NCBI GenBank assembly: GCA_938041955.1
Contig: CALISD010000106.1
Coordinates: 1 to 39,806, forward strand
DNA: 39,806 nucleotides
From: an uncultured Granulosicoccaceae bacterium
Lineage (GTDB): Bacteria > Pseudomonadota > Gammaproteobacteria > Granulosicoccales > Granulosicoccaceae
Direction: 5' to 3'
The notes under the pieces were generated by a model, which saw nothing but the letters and a program-made list of their open reading frames with translations, ran no database searches and was not told the origin of the DNA. This document shows positions 25,502-35,190 of the stretch, one piece after another. Every line of letters starts with the position of its first letter. The stretch's first letter is position 1. The translations under genes were made by a program, and so were the position numbers.

Positions 25502-25932
25502 AGCCAATTTCCGTCTGACGCGGCCGCGCAATCGGTAATCGCCTTGGTGCCGTCTTCTTCCAATGTAATAACGCAGTCTTTCACTCTGCTGGATTGCCCT
25601 GTGGCTTTGATCGTATAGGTTGAAGCGTCTGCCGGTGTCGATACTACGTTTGAAAAGACGAAATCAGCGTCTTTACTTGCAGGTGTCCAGCCACCAACTT
25701 CGGCTTGCAAAGTGGCGGTGGTAGTGTTGGCAGTGGTGGGATAGGACAATATACGTTGATAACGATTTTCCAGGCGCATTGATATGCTTATCAGGTCAGC
25801 CTGGGCTGTAGTGATTTTTGCCCTCGTGACATAACCTGAGTATGCAGGCACCGCTAATGCTGAGAGAATTCCGATAATTGCTATTACTATCAGAAGTTCA
25901 ATTAGTGTGAAGCCTCTATAAATCTGTTTCAT
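25498..25932 (-). CDS. pilE: Type IV pilin, PilE-like
   Basis: A 144-residue pilin starting MKQIYRG/FTLIELLIVIAIIGILSA, a textbook prepilin leader with E5. The C-terminus holds two cysteines 16 residues apart (DCVITLEEDGTKAITDCAA), consistent with the pilin disulfide loop. It is the first gene of the minor pilin operon, which favours the PilE-type minor pilin found with fimT-pilV-W-X in many gammaproteobacteria, although a major pilin cannot be excluded. No strong ribosome site precedes the ATG. Its stop overlaps the fimT GTG start. Confidence 0.82.
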   Translation of the reverse strand: MKQIYRGFTLIELLIVIAIIGILSALAVPAYSGYVTRAKITTAQADLISISMRLENRYQRILSYPTTANTTTATLQAEVGGWTPASKDADFVFSNVVSTPADASTYTIKATGQSSRVKDCVITLEEDGTKAITDCAAASDGNWL

Positions 25933-26595
25933 ACGGCGTTAGCGGCAGGGAAAAGGTAGGTCTTTAGTTGGATGACTTGTTTCTAGGGTTGATAGACTTT
26001 TGGGTCAAAATCAGCGATCAAATAACTTTTGTCTAACACCTCAAATTGTGATTAGCAAAGCTCGAAAGAAGGAATAGAAGCAAATGGATCTCTCACCAGA
26101 GTAGCGGCATATTGTGAGACCGGCGATCAAATCACAGGAGGGGCGGTGATAACGGTCTTACACAATGGCGGTTAATCAGTTCACATCAACTTCCAAACAA
26201 TGCAGGGTGGTCATGCACTTGGACCAATGACACAAGCTTCGACGGGAGATACTCTATAAGAGCGGAGGCGCGTTGTGTATCGCCCCCTCAATGATTGACA
26301 GCGAGCTTCCGGTCAAGCGCACGGTCGGAGTGTGTGGTTGTTAGTCAGTCGGAAATTGTCTTATGGCCTTATTTGGTAGGTATTACATCTTTGGCAGGTA
26401 TTTCATCTGTGAAGGCTGCGTGATTTCGAAGTTACCAACTCACCTGGCGCCTACATATACGGTGCCACGAATGCATCCACCGCTATTTTGTTATTGAGGG
26501 GATGAGCGGGCTTGTCACTTGCTCACGCGTCGGGTTTCCAAACTACGCTTAAGGGGGCGCGCCACTTTTGTGTCTTTTGCCGTGTCTGGTGGACG
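25933..26595. other. Long intergenic region between pil and betaine transporter operons
   Basis: 663 bp without a convincing gene. It must hold the promoter of the minus-strand pil operon near 25933-26100 and the 3' end of the permease operon near 26595. No sigma-54 pilin promoter (TGGC-N8-TTGC type) is evident. The best landmark is the repeat copy at 26516-26539, followed by AAGGGGGCGCGCC. A small RNA or short peptide gene cannot be excluded by eye. Confidence 0.4.
26516..26539. repeat. Dispersed intergenic repeat, copy 2
   Basis: GCTCACGCGTCGGGTTTCC at 26521-26539 differs by one base from 11247-11265, and the match extends five bases upstream with one more mismatch. It lies about 60 bp 3' of the permease stop codon. 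The degenerate copy at 21435-21458 shares CATCGGGTTTTC plus a following GGGGGCGC block, also seen here at about 26554-26560. Confidence 0.5.
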
Positions 26596-28656
26596 CTAAT
26601 CCATTCCTAGCGCCTGCTTGCGCTGATTGGCCCAAGTTCGCAAGATTTGATCAATGGCTAAACCTATAAACGCTACACACAGACCCAGTATCAGTCCGTT
26701 GCCTACACCCGCTTTGTCAGACAGTGATTTCAATATTAGTTGTCCAAGGTCATCGGTGCCGATCAATGCGCCGATAATGACCATCGACAGGGCGAACACA
26801 ACTGTCTGGTTAATGCCCAGTGCAATGTGAGGAAATGACATTGGTAGTTCGATCGATAGCCAGCGCTGTAGTCGATTAACACCTGACATTGAGCCTGCGT
26901 CATGCAGAGCCTCCGGTACACTGCGTAGGCCCTCCACGGTATAGCGTGTGGCCGGGATGGTGGCGAACACTACAATCGCTATGAGCACAGACGTGTCAGT
27001 GACGCCGAACAGCATCATCACCGGGATGAGATAAATAAACGACGGGAACGTTTGCAATGTATCGCAGACGGTTAAAATGAAACGCGTGGTGGTTTTGTTT
27101 TGTGCGCAAAGTGTTCCGATTGTTATACCGAGGATACTTGAAATTACTACCGCCACTGACATCAGGTAGGTAGTGATTAATGCTCTGTCCCACCAATCGG
27201 TCAGGGCGATAAACAATAACAGGCCGCCAACAATTAGCGCTGAGCGGATGCCGCCAACAATAAACCCGGCACCCATGGCAAGAGTAAATGTCGCGATCAC
27301 CGGCATGCCGAGAAATGCTTCTTTGATAGGTATTAGTACATCAACAATAAACCATTCATTGAATGCTTTGAGGGTGTAGAAGAACGTGTCCCACAGCCAG
27401 TCGACACCGGCTTGCCAGAAAGCCTCGGTGGTGATGCCTTTGTTGTGTGGAATCAGGTACAGGTAATTGAATTCTTTCTTAAAGATAAACGAACCAAGGA
27501 ATGCCAGTGCTACTCCCACCACGAACACAAGCAAAAACATGAGCGAGTATTTGTGTTTTTGCTTAAAAGACTCGTCAGCAAAGTAGTCAGTCTGCTTGTT
27601 GGCCCATGCAAGCGACAATCGATCAAGTACGATGGCGATCAGCACGATACAGATTCCAATTTCTAAAGCCAAACCTATGCGTAAGCGGTTCAGTGCGATA
27701 AGTAAATCGTTTCCGAGGCCTTTGGCTCCAATCAGTGAAGCAATAACGACCATAGCAAGGCATTGCATAATGACTTGGTTAACGCCAATGAGTATGTCTC
27801 TGCGTGCCGTAGGAATCATCACGCGTCTTAGCAACTGCCAATTGGTGCAACCGCTCATTAAGCCGGCCTCCTGTACTTCAGGCGGTACTTTCTTTAAACC
27901 TAATAATGTCAATCGCACCATAGGTGGTGTGGCAAAGATAATGGTGGCAATAGCGCCGGCATGGTCGCCAATGCCAAAAAACACCATCACAGGAATGAGG
28001 TAGGAGAAGTGCGGAACGATCTGAGCGACGTTAAGTAACGGGTCCATGATCTTTTCAACCCGCTTGCTCTTGAATGCCCACAGTCCAAGTAATAACCCGA
28101 GCAGTATTGCAATCGGTGCAGCGATCAATACAAAAGATAAGGTTTGCATGGATGGTTCCCATTGCCCGAATACAGCAATGTAGACAAGCGCCAGGCCTGC
28201 AAATACCGCCAGGCCGATGCCGCTTAGTGCATAGCCAAGAATAGCTGCGCCACCGGCGACTACAGTCCAGGGCAGGCCGGGCCATTTAGCCCACTGATTC
28301 TCGGTGACCCAGTCCCAGCTGGTGAATGTGACAATTGTCTTTACGCCGCCGAGTAGAATTTCACGTACAAATTCAATCATGAAAAGTACTACGCCGGATA
28401 TGCTGCGAGTAATTTCCCGCAGCAATGGCTTTTGTTCGAATTCTTCTATATCGGGGTCCCATACCTCGATAGGCCACCAGTCGTTCATCAAAAATTCGAC
28501 GGCATTGTTGATTGTTAACGGAAGCCAGTTCAACAGTGGAGGCAGTCGCCAAAGCAGACTACTTTCTGAGCGTGGGATAAAAAAGTACATCAGCAGAAAA
28601 ACAGCAATCAGTAGAAGGAACTGCAGGTACTTTCGTGCCTTTAGCGCTTCCATCAT
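26596..28656 (-). CDS. Betaine-type ABC permease with two fused transmembrane domains
   Basis: A 686-residue inner-membrane protein holding two complete ProW/OpuAB-like BPD_transp_1 domains in tandem. The first (about 170-355) has the EAA-type loop PPEVQEAGLMSGCTNWQLLR. The second (about 475-680) repeats it as VPEALHDAGSMSGVNRLQRW. Each is preceded by an xxPSFxYLIPVMxxFG-like segment (HFSYLIPVMVFFGIGD, SFIYLIPVMMLFGVTD). One polypeptide would thus supply both halves of the channel, where most ProW proteins are about 350 residues and dimerise. Its ATG overlaps the proV stop (ATGA). By context it imports glycine betaine, proline betaine or a related quaternary amine. Confidence 0.88.
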   Translation of the reverse strand: MMEALKARKYLQFLLLIAVFLLMYFFIPRSESSLLWRLPPLLNWLPLTINNAVEFLMNDWWPIEVWDPDIEEFEQKPLLREITRSISGVVLFMIEFVREILLGGVKTIVTFTSWDWVTENQWAKWPGLPWTVVAGGAAILGYALSGIGLAVFAGLALVYIAVFGQWEPSMQTLSFVLIAAPIAILLGLLLGLWAFKSKRVEKIMDPLLNVAQIVPHFSYLIPVMVFFGIGDHAGAIATIIFATPPMVRLTLLGLKKVPPEVQEAGLMSGCTNWQLLRRVMIPTARRDILIGVNQVIMQCLAMVVIASLIGAKGLGNDLLIALNRLRIGLALEIGICIVLIAIVLDRLSLAWANKQTDYFADESFKQKHKYSLMFLLVFVVGVALAFLGSFIFKKEFNYLYLIPHNKGITTEAFWQAGVDWLWDTFFYTLKAFNEWFIVDVLIPIKEAFLGMPVIATFTLAMGAGFIVGGIRSALIVGGLLLFIALTDWWDRALITTYLMSVAVVISSILGITIGTLCAQNKTTTRFILTVCDTLQTFPSFIYLIPVMMLFGVTDTSVLIAIVVFATIPATRYTVEGLRSVPEALHDAGSMSGVNRLQRWLSIELPMSFPHIALGINQTVVFALSMVIIGALIGTDDLGQLILKSLSDKAGVGNGLILGLCVAFIGLAIDQILRTWANQRKQALGMD

Positions 28657-29723
28657 GACGTTGTGCCTGTGGTGTTATTTGAACGCCCGCCAAACAACAG
28701 GTTGACCACATCGGATGATCGCACCATGCCGACGATCTGCCCTGTGCTGTCAACAATGGATACTGGTTTGTCTGAATTTAAGACCACTTCTGCGACTGTT
28801 TCGATGATGGCATCTTTTGAAATTTTTAAGTCAGCGATGTCTTCAGCTGGATCATAGGCGTTCATGACGGTTTCAATTTTAAGTACTTTTTCGCGTGGTA
28901 CTTCTTCGGTGAACTTTCGAACGTATTCTGTGGCGGGATTAAGCACAATGTTAGCCGGCGTATCTAACTGTTCGATAATGCCGTCTTTCATGATCGCTAT
29001 ACGATCAGCCAGTCGTAGTGCTTCATCAAAATCATGAGTAACGAAAAGAATCGTTTTACTCAGTACGCCTTGCAGGCGCAGAAACTCATCTTGCATTTCT
29101 TTGCGAATCAATGGATCAAGAGCCGAGAAGGGTTCATCCAGAAACCAGATGTCTGGCTCGATGGCCAGTGATCGTGCAATGCCGACTCGTTGTTGTTGCC
29201 CTCCAGAGAGTTGCCGGGGAAAGTAATTCTCGCGGCCGGACAGACTCACGAGGTCAATCATCTCTTTGGCGCGTTGAATGCTGTCCGGTGTGCTAACACC
29301 CTTCACTTGAAGAGGGAAGGCGATGTTTTCCAATACGGTTTTATGAGGCAATAACGCAAAGCTTTGGAAGACCATGCCCATTTTGCTACGTCGTAGTTGA
29401 ATGAGCTTTTTGTTGTTCATCGTAAGGATGTCTTCACCTTCGATGAAGATCTTTCCAGCTGTGGCATCAGTGAGTCTTGATATGCAGCGCAACAGCGTGG
29501 ATTTTCCAGAACCCGATAGCCCCATGATGATCAACAGTTCACCGGGGTAGACCTCAAACGAAGCGTTGTTAACGCCGACAATGCAATCTGCTTTCTGGAA
29601 CTTGGCAGCATCGACCACTCCATTGGAGTCTTTCAGCATTCTCTTGGCGTTGTCACCGAATATTTTATACACCGATTCGCACCGGATGACGGGTTCGTTT
29701 TGGTATTTAGCTTCTGAAGCCAT
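28653..29723 (-). CDS. proV: Glycine/proline-betaine ABC transporter ATP-binding protein
   Basis: ProV/OpuAA-type ATPase. With the start at MASEAKY it has 357 residues; an in-frame ATG at 29801 would add 26, and neither start has a clear ribosome site. Visible motifs are SVYKIFGDNAKRML near the N-terminus, Walker A GLSGSGKST, the QSFALLPHKTVLEN Q-loop, signature LSGGQQQRVGIARSLA, Walker B IWFLDEPFSALDPLIR, and FVTHDFDEALRLADR. The C-terminus carries about one CBS-like unit (VSIVDSTGQIVGMVRSSDV). In OpuA such units sense ionic strength. It is separated from proX by a terminator and overlaps the fused permease gene. Confidence 0.9.
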   Translation of the reverse strand: MASEAKYQNEPVIRCESVYKIFGDNAKRMLKDSNGVVDAAKFQKADCIVGVNNASFEVYPGELLIIMGLSGSGKSTLLRCISRLTDATAGKIFIEGEDILTMNNKKLIQLRRSKMGMVFQSFALLPHKTVLENIAFPLQVKGVSTPDSIQRAKEMIDLVSLSGRENYFPRQLSGGQQQRVGIARSLAIEPDIWFLDEPFSALDPLIRKEMQDEFLRLQGVLSKTILFVTHDFDEALRLADRIAIMKDGIIEQLDTPANIVLNPATEYVRKFTEEVPREKVLKIETVMNAYDPAEDIADLKISKDAIIETVAEVVLNSDKPVSIVDSTGQIVGMVRSSDVVNLLFGGRSNNTTGTTS

Positions 29724-29849
29724 AGGTTTTTTTAATTCTGTTTCGTATTGATGGAGGGTATCACTTGCCGATTTACATCGCTTTCCGGCAACTGTCTTCA
29801 TCGTGGTCAAAATACGCTGCTAAAAATTGGCAGGTGATTGTCACAGCTC

Positions 29850-29886
29850 AAAAAAAACCCCTCTGGTTCGGTGCGATCCAGAGGGG
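29850..29886 (-). terminator. Strong intrinsic terminator/attenuator between proX and proV
   Basis: CCCCTCTGG (29858-29866) pairs perfectly with CCAGAGGGG (29878-29886) around an 11-nt loop. The minus strand then runs into eight consecutive Ts (complement of 29850-29857). It is a textbook rho-independent terminator between the binding-protein gene and the ATPase/permease genes, placed like the one after xylF. Confidence 0.92.
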
Positions 29887-29942
29887 CTGCGTGGTTACGC
29901 TTAACGCTGTTTAAATTTAACGAGCATCAAGTTGTTCTTGGA

Positions 29943-30896
29943 TTACTTAGTCCAGGGCATCCACACGGCTTCGTTGTCAGCAAGCCATTGCTTTGCAGCG
30001 TCTTTATGGTCTAGTTTGTCAACATCAACAAGCGCTGCCATCTGACCAATCTGTGTTGTAGAGAAGTCCAGCTTGGTGAATGCAGTGTATGCCGCAGGGT
30101 GAGTTTTAGGGAACTTGTAGTTAGCTGCTTTCTTCAACCAGCCTTTAGGTGAACCACAGCTTCCGTCACCCCCGTCTGCCTTACGGCAACCTTCCGTGTA
30201 CTCAGGAAATTCAATAAAGGTGAAGCCGTCTGCATCAGTAAAGTTAGGCGTCCAGTTAAATACAATAGTTCCTCGACCTTCTTTCTTGGCGGAGGCCAGT
30301 TCAGTCCAAAGTGCATCAGCACCACCTGCGAACTTGACTGTCCATGTGTCAGCAAGACCAAGTGCTTCCAGGCGCTCAGGCATTAAGTCACCATGCCAGC
30401 TTTGTGGTCCTTCCAACCAACGGCCTTTGCCGCCGGAGTCAGCAGTTGCGAACACTTCGGGGCAATCTTTCAGGGCTTCCCAGTTTGGAAGGCCAGGGCA
30501 AAGGTTCTTTTCGATAACCCAGGTAGGAACGCCCATTTCTTCAAGAGTTGTCGCCGAGTGCGTGCCTGCGTCAATCACGCCGCCTTTGGCCATCGCATTA
30601 TAAAAGGACTTGCCGAAAGTTGACTGCCATACCTCATGGGAAAGGGTCACGTCGCCATTTCGAATAGACTCATATACCGCTTGTGAGTCAGCTGGTACGT
30701 ATTCAACGTTGTTGCCCATTTTTTCGAACATGCCACCGATGACATATGCCATCACTACCTGGCTGGACCAGTTATGTATTGGAATGACGATTGGAGAAGT
30801 ACTGTCAGCAGCACGGGCGATACCTGTGGCAGATAGCAGCGACACACAACCTGCAACTACTAATGCGCGGAGTGTTGTGGGTGTTTGTAGCTTCAT
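29943..30896 (-). CDS. proX: Glycine/proline-betaine-type substrate-binding protein (OpuAC family)
   Basis: Periplasmic binding protein of 317 residues. Its signal peptide is residues 1-29 (ATGIARA/ADS). The mature part begins IVIPIHNWSSQVVMAYVIGGMFEKMG, typical of OpuAC/ProX. Several tryptophans (NWSSQ, EVWQS, WTPNF, VWMPW) are available to make the aromatic cage for a quaternary ammonium. There are cysteines at EKNLCPGL, LKDCPEV, TEGCRK and GSCGSP, possibly two disulfides. A good AGAGGAAAAATT ribosome site precedes the ATG. The exact ligand (glycine betaine, proline betaine, choline or other) is not resolvable. Confidence 0.88.
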   Translation of the reverse strand: MKLQTPTTLRALVVAGCVSLLSATGIARAADSTSPIVIPIHNWSSQVVMAYVIGGMFEKMGNNVEYVPADSQAVYESIRNGDVTLSHEVWQSTFGKSFYNAMAKGGVIDAGTHSATTLEEMGVPTWVIEKNLCPGLPNWEALKDCPEVFATADSGGKGRWLEGPQSWHGDLMPERLEALGLADTWTVKFAGGADALWTELASAKKEGRGTIVFNWTPNFTDADGFTFIEFPEYTEGCRKADGGDGSCGSPKGWLKKAANYKFPKTHPAAYTAFTKLDFSTTQIGQMAALVDVDKLDHKDAAKQWLADNEAVWMPWTK

Positions 30897-31355
30897 AATT
30901 TTTCCTCTAGTTTCAAAATTCCGCAGAACCAGTGTTCTATCGGGGTAGCACTCTCTCTAATTATTCTACAGTGCGGGTCCCTGAAAAGTGCAATTGGAAC
31001 GTACCATTATTGTTCGTAATGGACAAATGTCGCCTTCAAAATAACCTGAAATATCAGTCGGTTTGTACCAATTTTGCACCTCTTCGATTGTTTGAGCGGC
31101 CACGTGGCGTTGCTAAGTGTTTGATTAAACCCCGACAACTTTTTCGCAGTGATTTGAATAATCGAATTGCGCTCCAGCTTTCGCTAATTGGCAGTTTGAA
31201 GGCGGCGCGTGCAGGCTGTTGCACCTAACTGTTCGAAAAGCGACAGCTTGGTCGCGGATCATCCTGGAGAAATTAGGTCTTGGCCTGCAAATGTTTGTGG
31301 TGTAGGGTGCGTTATAAGGTATGTGGTATCCCACAGATTTTCTAGCGAGGGTGAT
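30897..31355. promoter_or_regulatory. Divergent proX/gntR control region
   Basis: 459 bp without a gene I trust. It must contain the proX promoter (minus) and that of the GntR regulator (plus). Inverted repeats seen are CCATTA-N7-TAATGG at 31004-31022, the 10-bp palindrome GCCACGTGGC at 31099-31108, and TGTGG-TATC-CCACA at 31322-31335. The last lies about 20 bp before the regulator's start, a plausible autoregulatory GntR operator. None is proven. Confidence 0.4.
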
Positions 31356-32078
31356 TTGCAGCAAAAATCTCAAACAAACAGTATCAGCTTGCGGCCGGTG
31401 ACGGCGAGCTTCTCGCTGAAAGACCACACCTACGATGTGCTCAAATCGGCCATTATGGAAATGGATATTTATGGCGCCGACGCCAAACTTCGTCTTGATG
31501 AGCGGCAGTTGGCGGAGCAGTTGCAGATCTCACGTACCCCTATCCGCGAAGCGCTGGCACGTCTTGAACGCGAAGGCTTTGTCGATATCCGCCCCCGCAA
31601 GGGTGTCTACGTCCGGCCTAAAACCCTGCCGGAGGTGCTTGAAATTGTCGTTGTGTGGGCAGCGCTTGAAAGTATGGCAGCGCGGCTGGTTACCCAGGTA
31701 GCGAGTGACAAAGACATTGCTTCACTGCGTGAGCTCGGCATTAAGCATAGCGCTGATTCAAATCGTGCTGATATAGAAGAGTATTCTGCTGCGAATATAA
31801 AATTCCATCAACGCATCCTGGAGTTGTCTGCTTGTACCTTACTAAGCGAGACAGCCGATCGCCTGCTGCAGCATATGCATGCGGTAAGACGGCGTGCGAT
31901 GCATGAAAAAGATCGAATCAGTCGTTCAGTGGTGGATCATATGGCCATTATTGAAGCGATAGAAAATCGCGAGGGCGAGCTTGCAGCAATGCTGGTGCGC
32001 GATCACACAATGAAATTACACGATCATATTAAAAACACGTGGCAAGAGTTAGAGAGCCGGAGCGCCAGTACGCTATAA
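31356..32078 (+). CDS. GntR/FCD-family transcriptional regulator of the oxalate operon
   Basis: The N-terminal winged helix-turn-helix has the classic GntR stretch DERQLAEQLQISRTPIREAL followed by LEREGFVDIRPRKGVYV. The C-terminal helical FCD (FadR-type) domain carries metal/ligand histidines in FHQRIL, DHMAIIEAI and VRDHTMKLHDHI. The TTG start at 31356 is proposed because GAGGGTGAT lies just upstream and the product (241 residues) then has normal length. The frame is open back to 31209 but without a ribosome site. It is 30 bp upstream of oxc on the same strand, so it probably senses an oxalate-pathway acid or CoA intermediate. Regulation of the oxalate genes is inferred from position. Confidence 0.88.
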   Translation: MQQKSQTNSISLRPVTASFSLKDHTYDVLKSAIMEMDIYGADAKLRLDERQLAEQLQISRTPIREALARLEREGFVDIRPRKGVYVRPKTLPEVLEIVVVWAALESMAARLVTQVASDKDIASLRELGIKHSADSNRADIEEYSAANIKFHQRILELSACTLLSETADRLLQHMHAVRRRAMHEKDRISRSVVDHMAIIEAIENREGELAAMLVRDHTMKLHDHIKNTWQELESRSASTL

Positions 32079-32108
32079 CGGTCTACATCAATTTGGAGGA
32101 GGAAACCA

Positions 32109-33848
32109 ATGTCTGTAGAGTTGCAGAAAAGGCCTGAAAGTAAAGCAGAAACCGAAGAGCAGTTAACCGACGGATTTCATTTACTTATCGATGCATTAAA
32201 ATTGAATGGTCTGAATACCATTTATGGAGTGCCCGGTATACCGATCACGGATTTTGGTCGGCTCGCGCAAGCGAGTGGCATGCGTGTACTTTCCTTCAGG
32301 CATGAACAACACGCAGGTAATGCGGCGGCTATAGCGGGTTACCTCACAAAAAAGCCCGGACTTTGTCTTACTGTTTCAGCCCCCGGGTTTTTAAATGGCC
32401 TTACGGCACTTGCCAATGCCACCACTAATTGCTTTCCAATGATTCTGCTGAGTGGTTCATCAGAGCGTGAAATTGTTGATTTGCAGCAGGGCGATTACGA
32501 AGAGATGGATCAGTTGGCTATAGCCAAACCACTGTGCAAAGCAGCTTTTCGTGTTTTGCATGCGGAAGATATTGGAATTGCAGTGGCGCGCGCGATACGA
32601 GCCGCAGTTTCAGGCCGGCCGGGTGGCGTCTATCTTGATTTGCCTGCAAAACTGTTTGGCCAGGTTATGAACGCCACTGCTGGAGCCGAGTCACTGGTTA
32701 AAGTGATTGATCCTGCACCAGAGCAATTGCCATCACAGGCATCAGTGAAGCGCGCGCTTGATGTGATCAAATCTGCCAAAAAGCCTTTAATCATTCTCGG
32801 TAAAGGTGCCGCCTATGCGCAGGCGGATGATGTAGTGAAATCTTTTGTGGAGAAGAGTGGTATACCTTTTCTTCCAATGAGTATGGCAAAAGGCCTGTTG
32901 CCCGATATGCATCCGCAGAATGCCGGTGCTGCGCGTTCGTTGGTACTAAAAGAATCGGATGTCGTCATCATGGTGGGGGCGAGGTTGAATTGGTTGTTGT
33001 CCCACGGTAAAGGTAAGAGCTGGGGTGAGCCGGGAAGTAAAAAGTTTGTACAAATTGATATTGAGCCGCGTGAGATGGACAGCAATGTAGAAATTGCCGC
33101 GCCTTTGGTGGGTGATATTGGTTCTTGTCTAAGTGAACTGTTGGCTGGGATGGGTGATCAATTTCCTGCTGCACCGGATGGTTGGAAATCAGCAATTACC
33201 ACCAAGCGTGATGCCAATACCGCAAAAATGAATCAAAGACTCGGTAGTGATACCACGCCAATGGATTTTCACACGGCGCTTGGTGCGCTGCGAGAAATTA
33301 TGCAACAGCGACCTGACGCTATGCTTGTCAATGAGGGGGCTAATACTCTGGATTTTGCCCGTAGCATCATCAATATGAGTAAGCCCAGAAAGCGTTTGGA
33401 TGTGGGTACGTGGGGAATCATGGGAATCGGTATGGGGGCTGCGGTTGCCGCCGCCGTGGAAACCGGTCACCCCGTGCTTGCTGTAGAGGGAGACAGTGCA
33501 TTTGGTTTTTCCGGTATGGAGGTTGAAACCATATGTCGTTACAATCTGCCAGTGTGCATAGTGGTGTTTAACAACAATGGTATTTATCGTGGCACTGATG
33601 AAAATGAGAATGGCGACGGAGATGTTGCGCCGACAGTGTTTGTAAAGAATAGTCGCTACGATAAAATGATGGAGGCGTTTGGTGGAGTAGGTGTTTATGC
33701 GACGAACAGGGACGAATTAACTCAGGCTGTTAATGAGGCAATGGACTCCGGCAAGCCAACACTAATAAACGCGGTTATCGATGAAAACGCAGGAACAGAA
33801 AGCGGGCGCATCGGTAATTTGAATCCACAAAGTGTAGTAAAAAAATAA
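32109..33848 (+). CDS. oxc: Oxalyl-CoA decarboxylase
   Basis: Thiamine diphosphate enzyme that converts oxalyl-CoA to formyl-CoA and CO2. Its 579 residues compare with about 568 in Oxalobacter formigenes. The N-terminal [16 protein letters not shown] and [12 protein letters not shown] (E66 is the ThDP-activating glutamate) are near-diagnostic. [19 protein letters not shown] and [14 protein letters not shown] are specific to this enzyme among ThDP decarboxylases. The ThDP/Mg motif [14 protein letters not shown] starts near 461 and ends with FNNNGIYRG. The ribosome site GGAGGAGGAAACC is excellent. It is the first enzyme gene after the GntR regulator and is followed by frc. Confidence 0.97.
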   Translation: MSVELQKRPESKAETEEQLTDGFHLLIDALKLNGLNTIYGVPGIPITDFGRLAQASGMRVLSFRHEQHAGNAAAIAGYLTKKPGLCLTVSAPGFLNGLTALANATTNCFPMILLSGSSEREIVDLQQGDYEEMDQLAIAKPLCKAAFRVLHAEDIGIAVARAIRAAVSGRPGGVYLDLPAKLFGQVMNATAGAESLVKVIDPAPEQLPSQASVKRALDVIKSAKKPLIILGKGAAYAQADDVVKSFVEKSGIPFLPMSMAKGLLPDMHPQNAGAARSLVLKESDVVIMVGARLNWLLSHGKGKSWGEPGSKKFVQIDIEPREMDSNVEIAAPLVGDIGSCLSELLAGMGDQFPAAPDGWKSAITTKRDANTAKMNQRLGSDTTPMDFHTALGALREIMQQRPDAMLVNEGANTLDFARSIINMSKPRKRLDVGTWGIMGIGMGAAVAAAVETGHPVLAVEGDSAFGFSGMEVETICRYNLPVCIVVFNNNGIYRGTDENENGDGDVAPTVFVKNSRYDKMMEAFGGVGVYATNRDELTQAVNEAMDSGKPTLINAVIDENAGTESGRIGNLNPQSVVKK

Positions 33849-33898
33849 CTTGATAACCGTCATGCGATTAAGATCATGATTCACTCCCTGGTAGAGAA

Positions 33899-35161
33899 AT
33901 GAAAGCATTAGAAGGCGTTAAAATACTCGATTTTACTCATGTGCAATCCGGGCCGACCTGCACTCAGTTGCTGGCGTGGTTTGGTGCAGATGTTATCAAG
34001 GTAGAGCGACCGGGTGTTGGTGATGCCACTCGCAAGCAACTCATAGATGTGCCAGGCGCAGACAGTCTGTATTTCACTATGCTGAATCATAACAAGCGTT
34101 CTATTGAGCTCAACTCTAAAAATGAAACCGGAAAAGAAGTATTAACCAGGCTCATTGAAGAGTGTGACGTGCTGGTAGAGAATTTTGCGCCCGGTGCGCT
34201 TGATCGCATGGGATTCACGTGGGAGCGAATTCAGGAAATCAATCCACGTTTGATCATGGCTTCAATCAAAGGGTTTGGGCCGGGTAAGTATCAAGAGTGT
34301 AAAGTCTATGAAAACGTTGCACAGTGTGCTGGTGGTTCTGCATCAACCACAGGTTTTCTTGATGGGCCACCGTTGGTGACGGGTGCGCAAATCGGTGATT
34401 CCGGTACCGGGCTGCATTTGTGTCTGGGTATCGTGACGGCGCTCTTCCAAAGAGAGAAGAGTGGCAAAGGTCAAAAGGTCAGCTGCGCCATGCAAGACAG
34501 TGTTTTGAATCTTGCGCGGGTAAAGTTGCGTGACCAGCAGCGGCTGGATACCGGCCCGTTAAAAGAGTATTCGCAATACGGTGAAGGCGTGCCGTTCGGT
34601 GATACCACGCCAAGAGCTGGTAATGATTCCGGTGGCGGTCAGCCGGGCCGAATACTTAAATGCAAAGGGTGGGAGCAAGATCCAAACGCATATACCTACT
34701 TTATTATTCAAGCTGCGGTGTGGCAAAAAATCTGCGATGTGATTGATAAGCCGGAATGGAAAACCCAGGAGGGCTATGCAAAGCCGCCAGAGCGGCTCGA
34801 TAAGCTCAATGAAATATTTTCAACCATTGAAGAGTGGACGAAAACTAAAACCAAGTTTGAAGTGATGGATATCTGTAACCCGTTTGATATCCCTGTTGGA
34901 CCTATTCTATCAATGAAAGAAATTTCCGAAGATGAAGGTTTGTTTGCTACAGGTACGATGGTTAAGGTTGACCATCCGGAGCGCGGCGAATACTTAAGTG
35001 TCGGCTGTCCAATCAAGTTATCAGACAGTGATGTAGAAGTGCTGCGTTCCCCGCTACTGGGGGAGCATACTAGTGAGATACTTGCTGATGTACTCGGGTA
35101 TAGTGGTGATGAGCTCAAAAGAGTCGTTGACTCTGGAGCAGTAGGCGAAGTTAGCAGCTGA
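33899..35161 (+). CDS. frc: Formyl-CoA:oxalate CoA-transferase
   Basis: Class III CoA-transferase that moves CoA from formyl-CoA to oxalate, making oxalyl-CoA for Oxc. Its 420 residues compare with 428 in Oxalobacter. The catalytic aspartate is D167 in AQIGDSGTG, and Q16 in THVQSGP corresponds to the conserved Gln17. Other segments match Frc closely: [45 protein letters not shown] and LKCKGWEQD. The glycine loop is SGGGQP, and the region before it is a little shorter than in Oxalobacter. The gene lies 50 bp after oxc and 29 bp before a formyltransferase homologue. Confidence 0.96.
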   Translation: MKALEGVKILDFTHVQSGPTCTQLLAWFGADVIKVERPGVGDATRKQLIDVPGADSLYFTMLNHNKRSIELNSKNETGKEVLTRLIEECDVLVENFAPGALDRMGFTWERIQEINPRLIMASIKGFGPGKYQECKVYENVAQCAGGSASTTGFLDGPPLVTGAQIGDSGTGLHLCLGIVTALFQREKSGKGQKVSCAMQDSVLNLARVKLRDQQRLDTGPLKEYSQYGEGVPFGDTTPRAGNDSGGGQPGRILKCKGWEQDPNAYTYFIIQAAVWQKICDVIDKPEWKTQEGYAKPPERLDKLNEIFSTIEEWTKTKTKFEVMDICNPFDIPVGPILSMKEISEDEGLFATGTMVKVDHPERGEYLSVGCPIKLSDSDVEVLRSPLLGEHTSEILADVLGYSGDELKRVVDSGAVGEVSS

Positions 35162-35190
35162 ATTAAAAGTTAGAAACGGGGGAGGAAAAT

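Noticed and set aside
31209..31355. A 49-residue N-terminal extension of the GntR regulator
   Set aside because: The frame is open, but its sequence is not GntR-like and it has no ribosome site. TTG at 31356 has GAGG just upstream and gives normal length.
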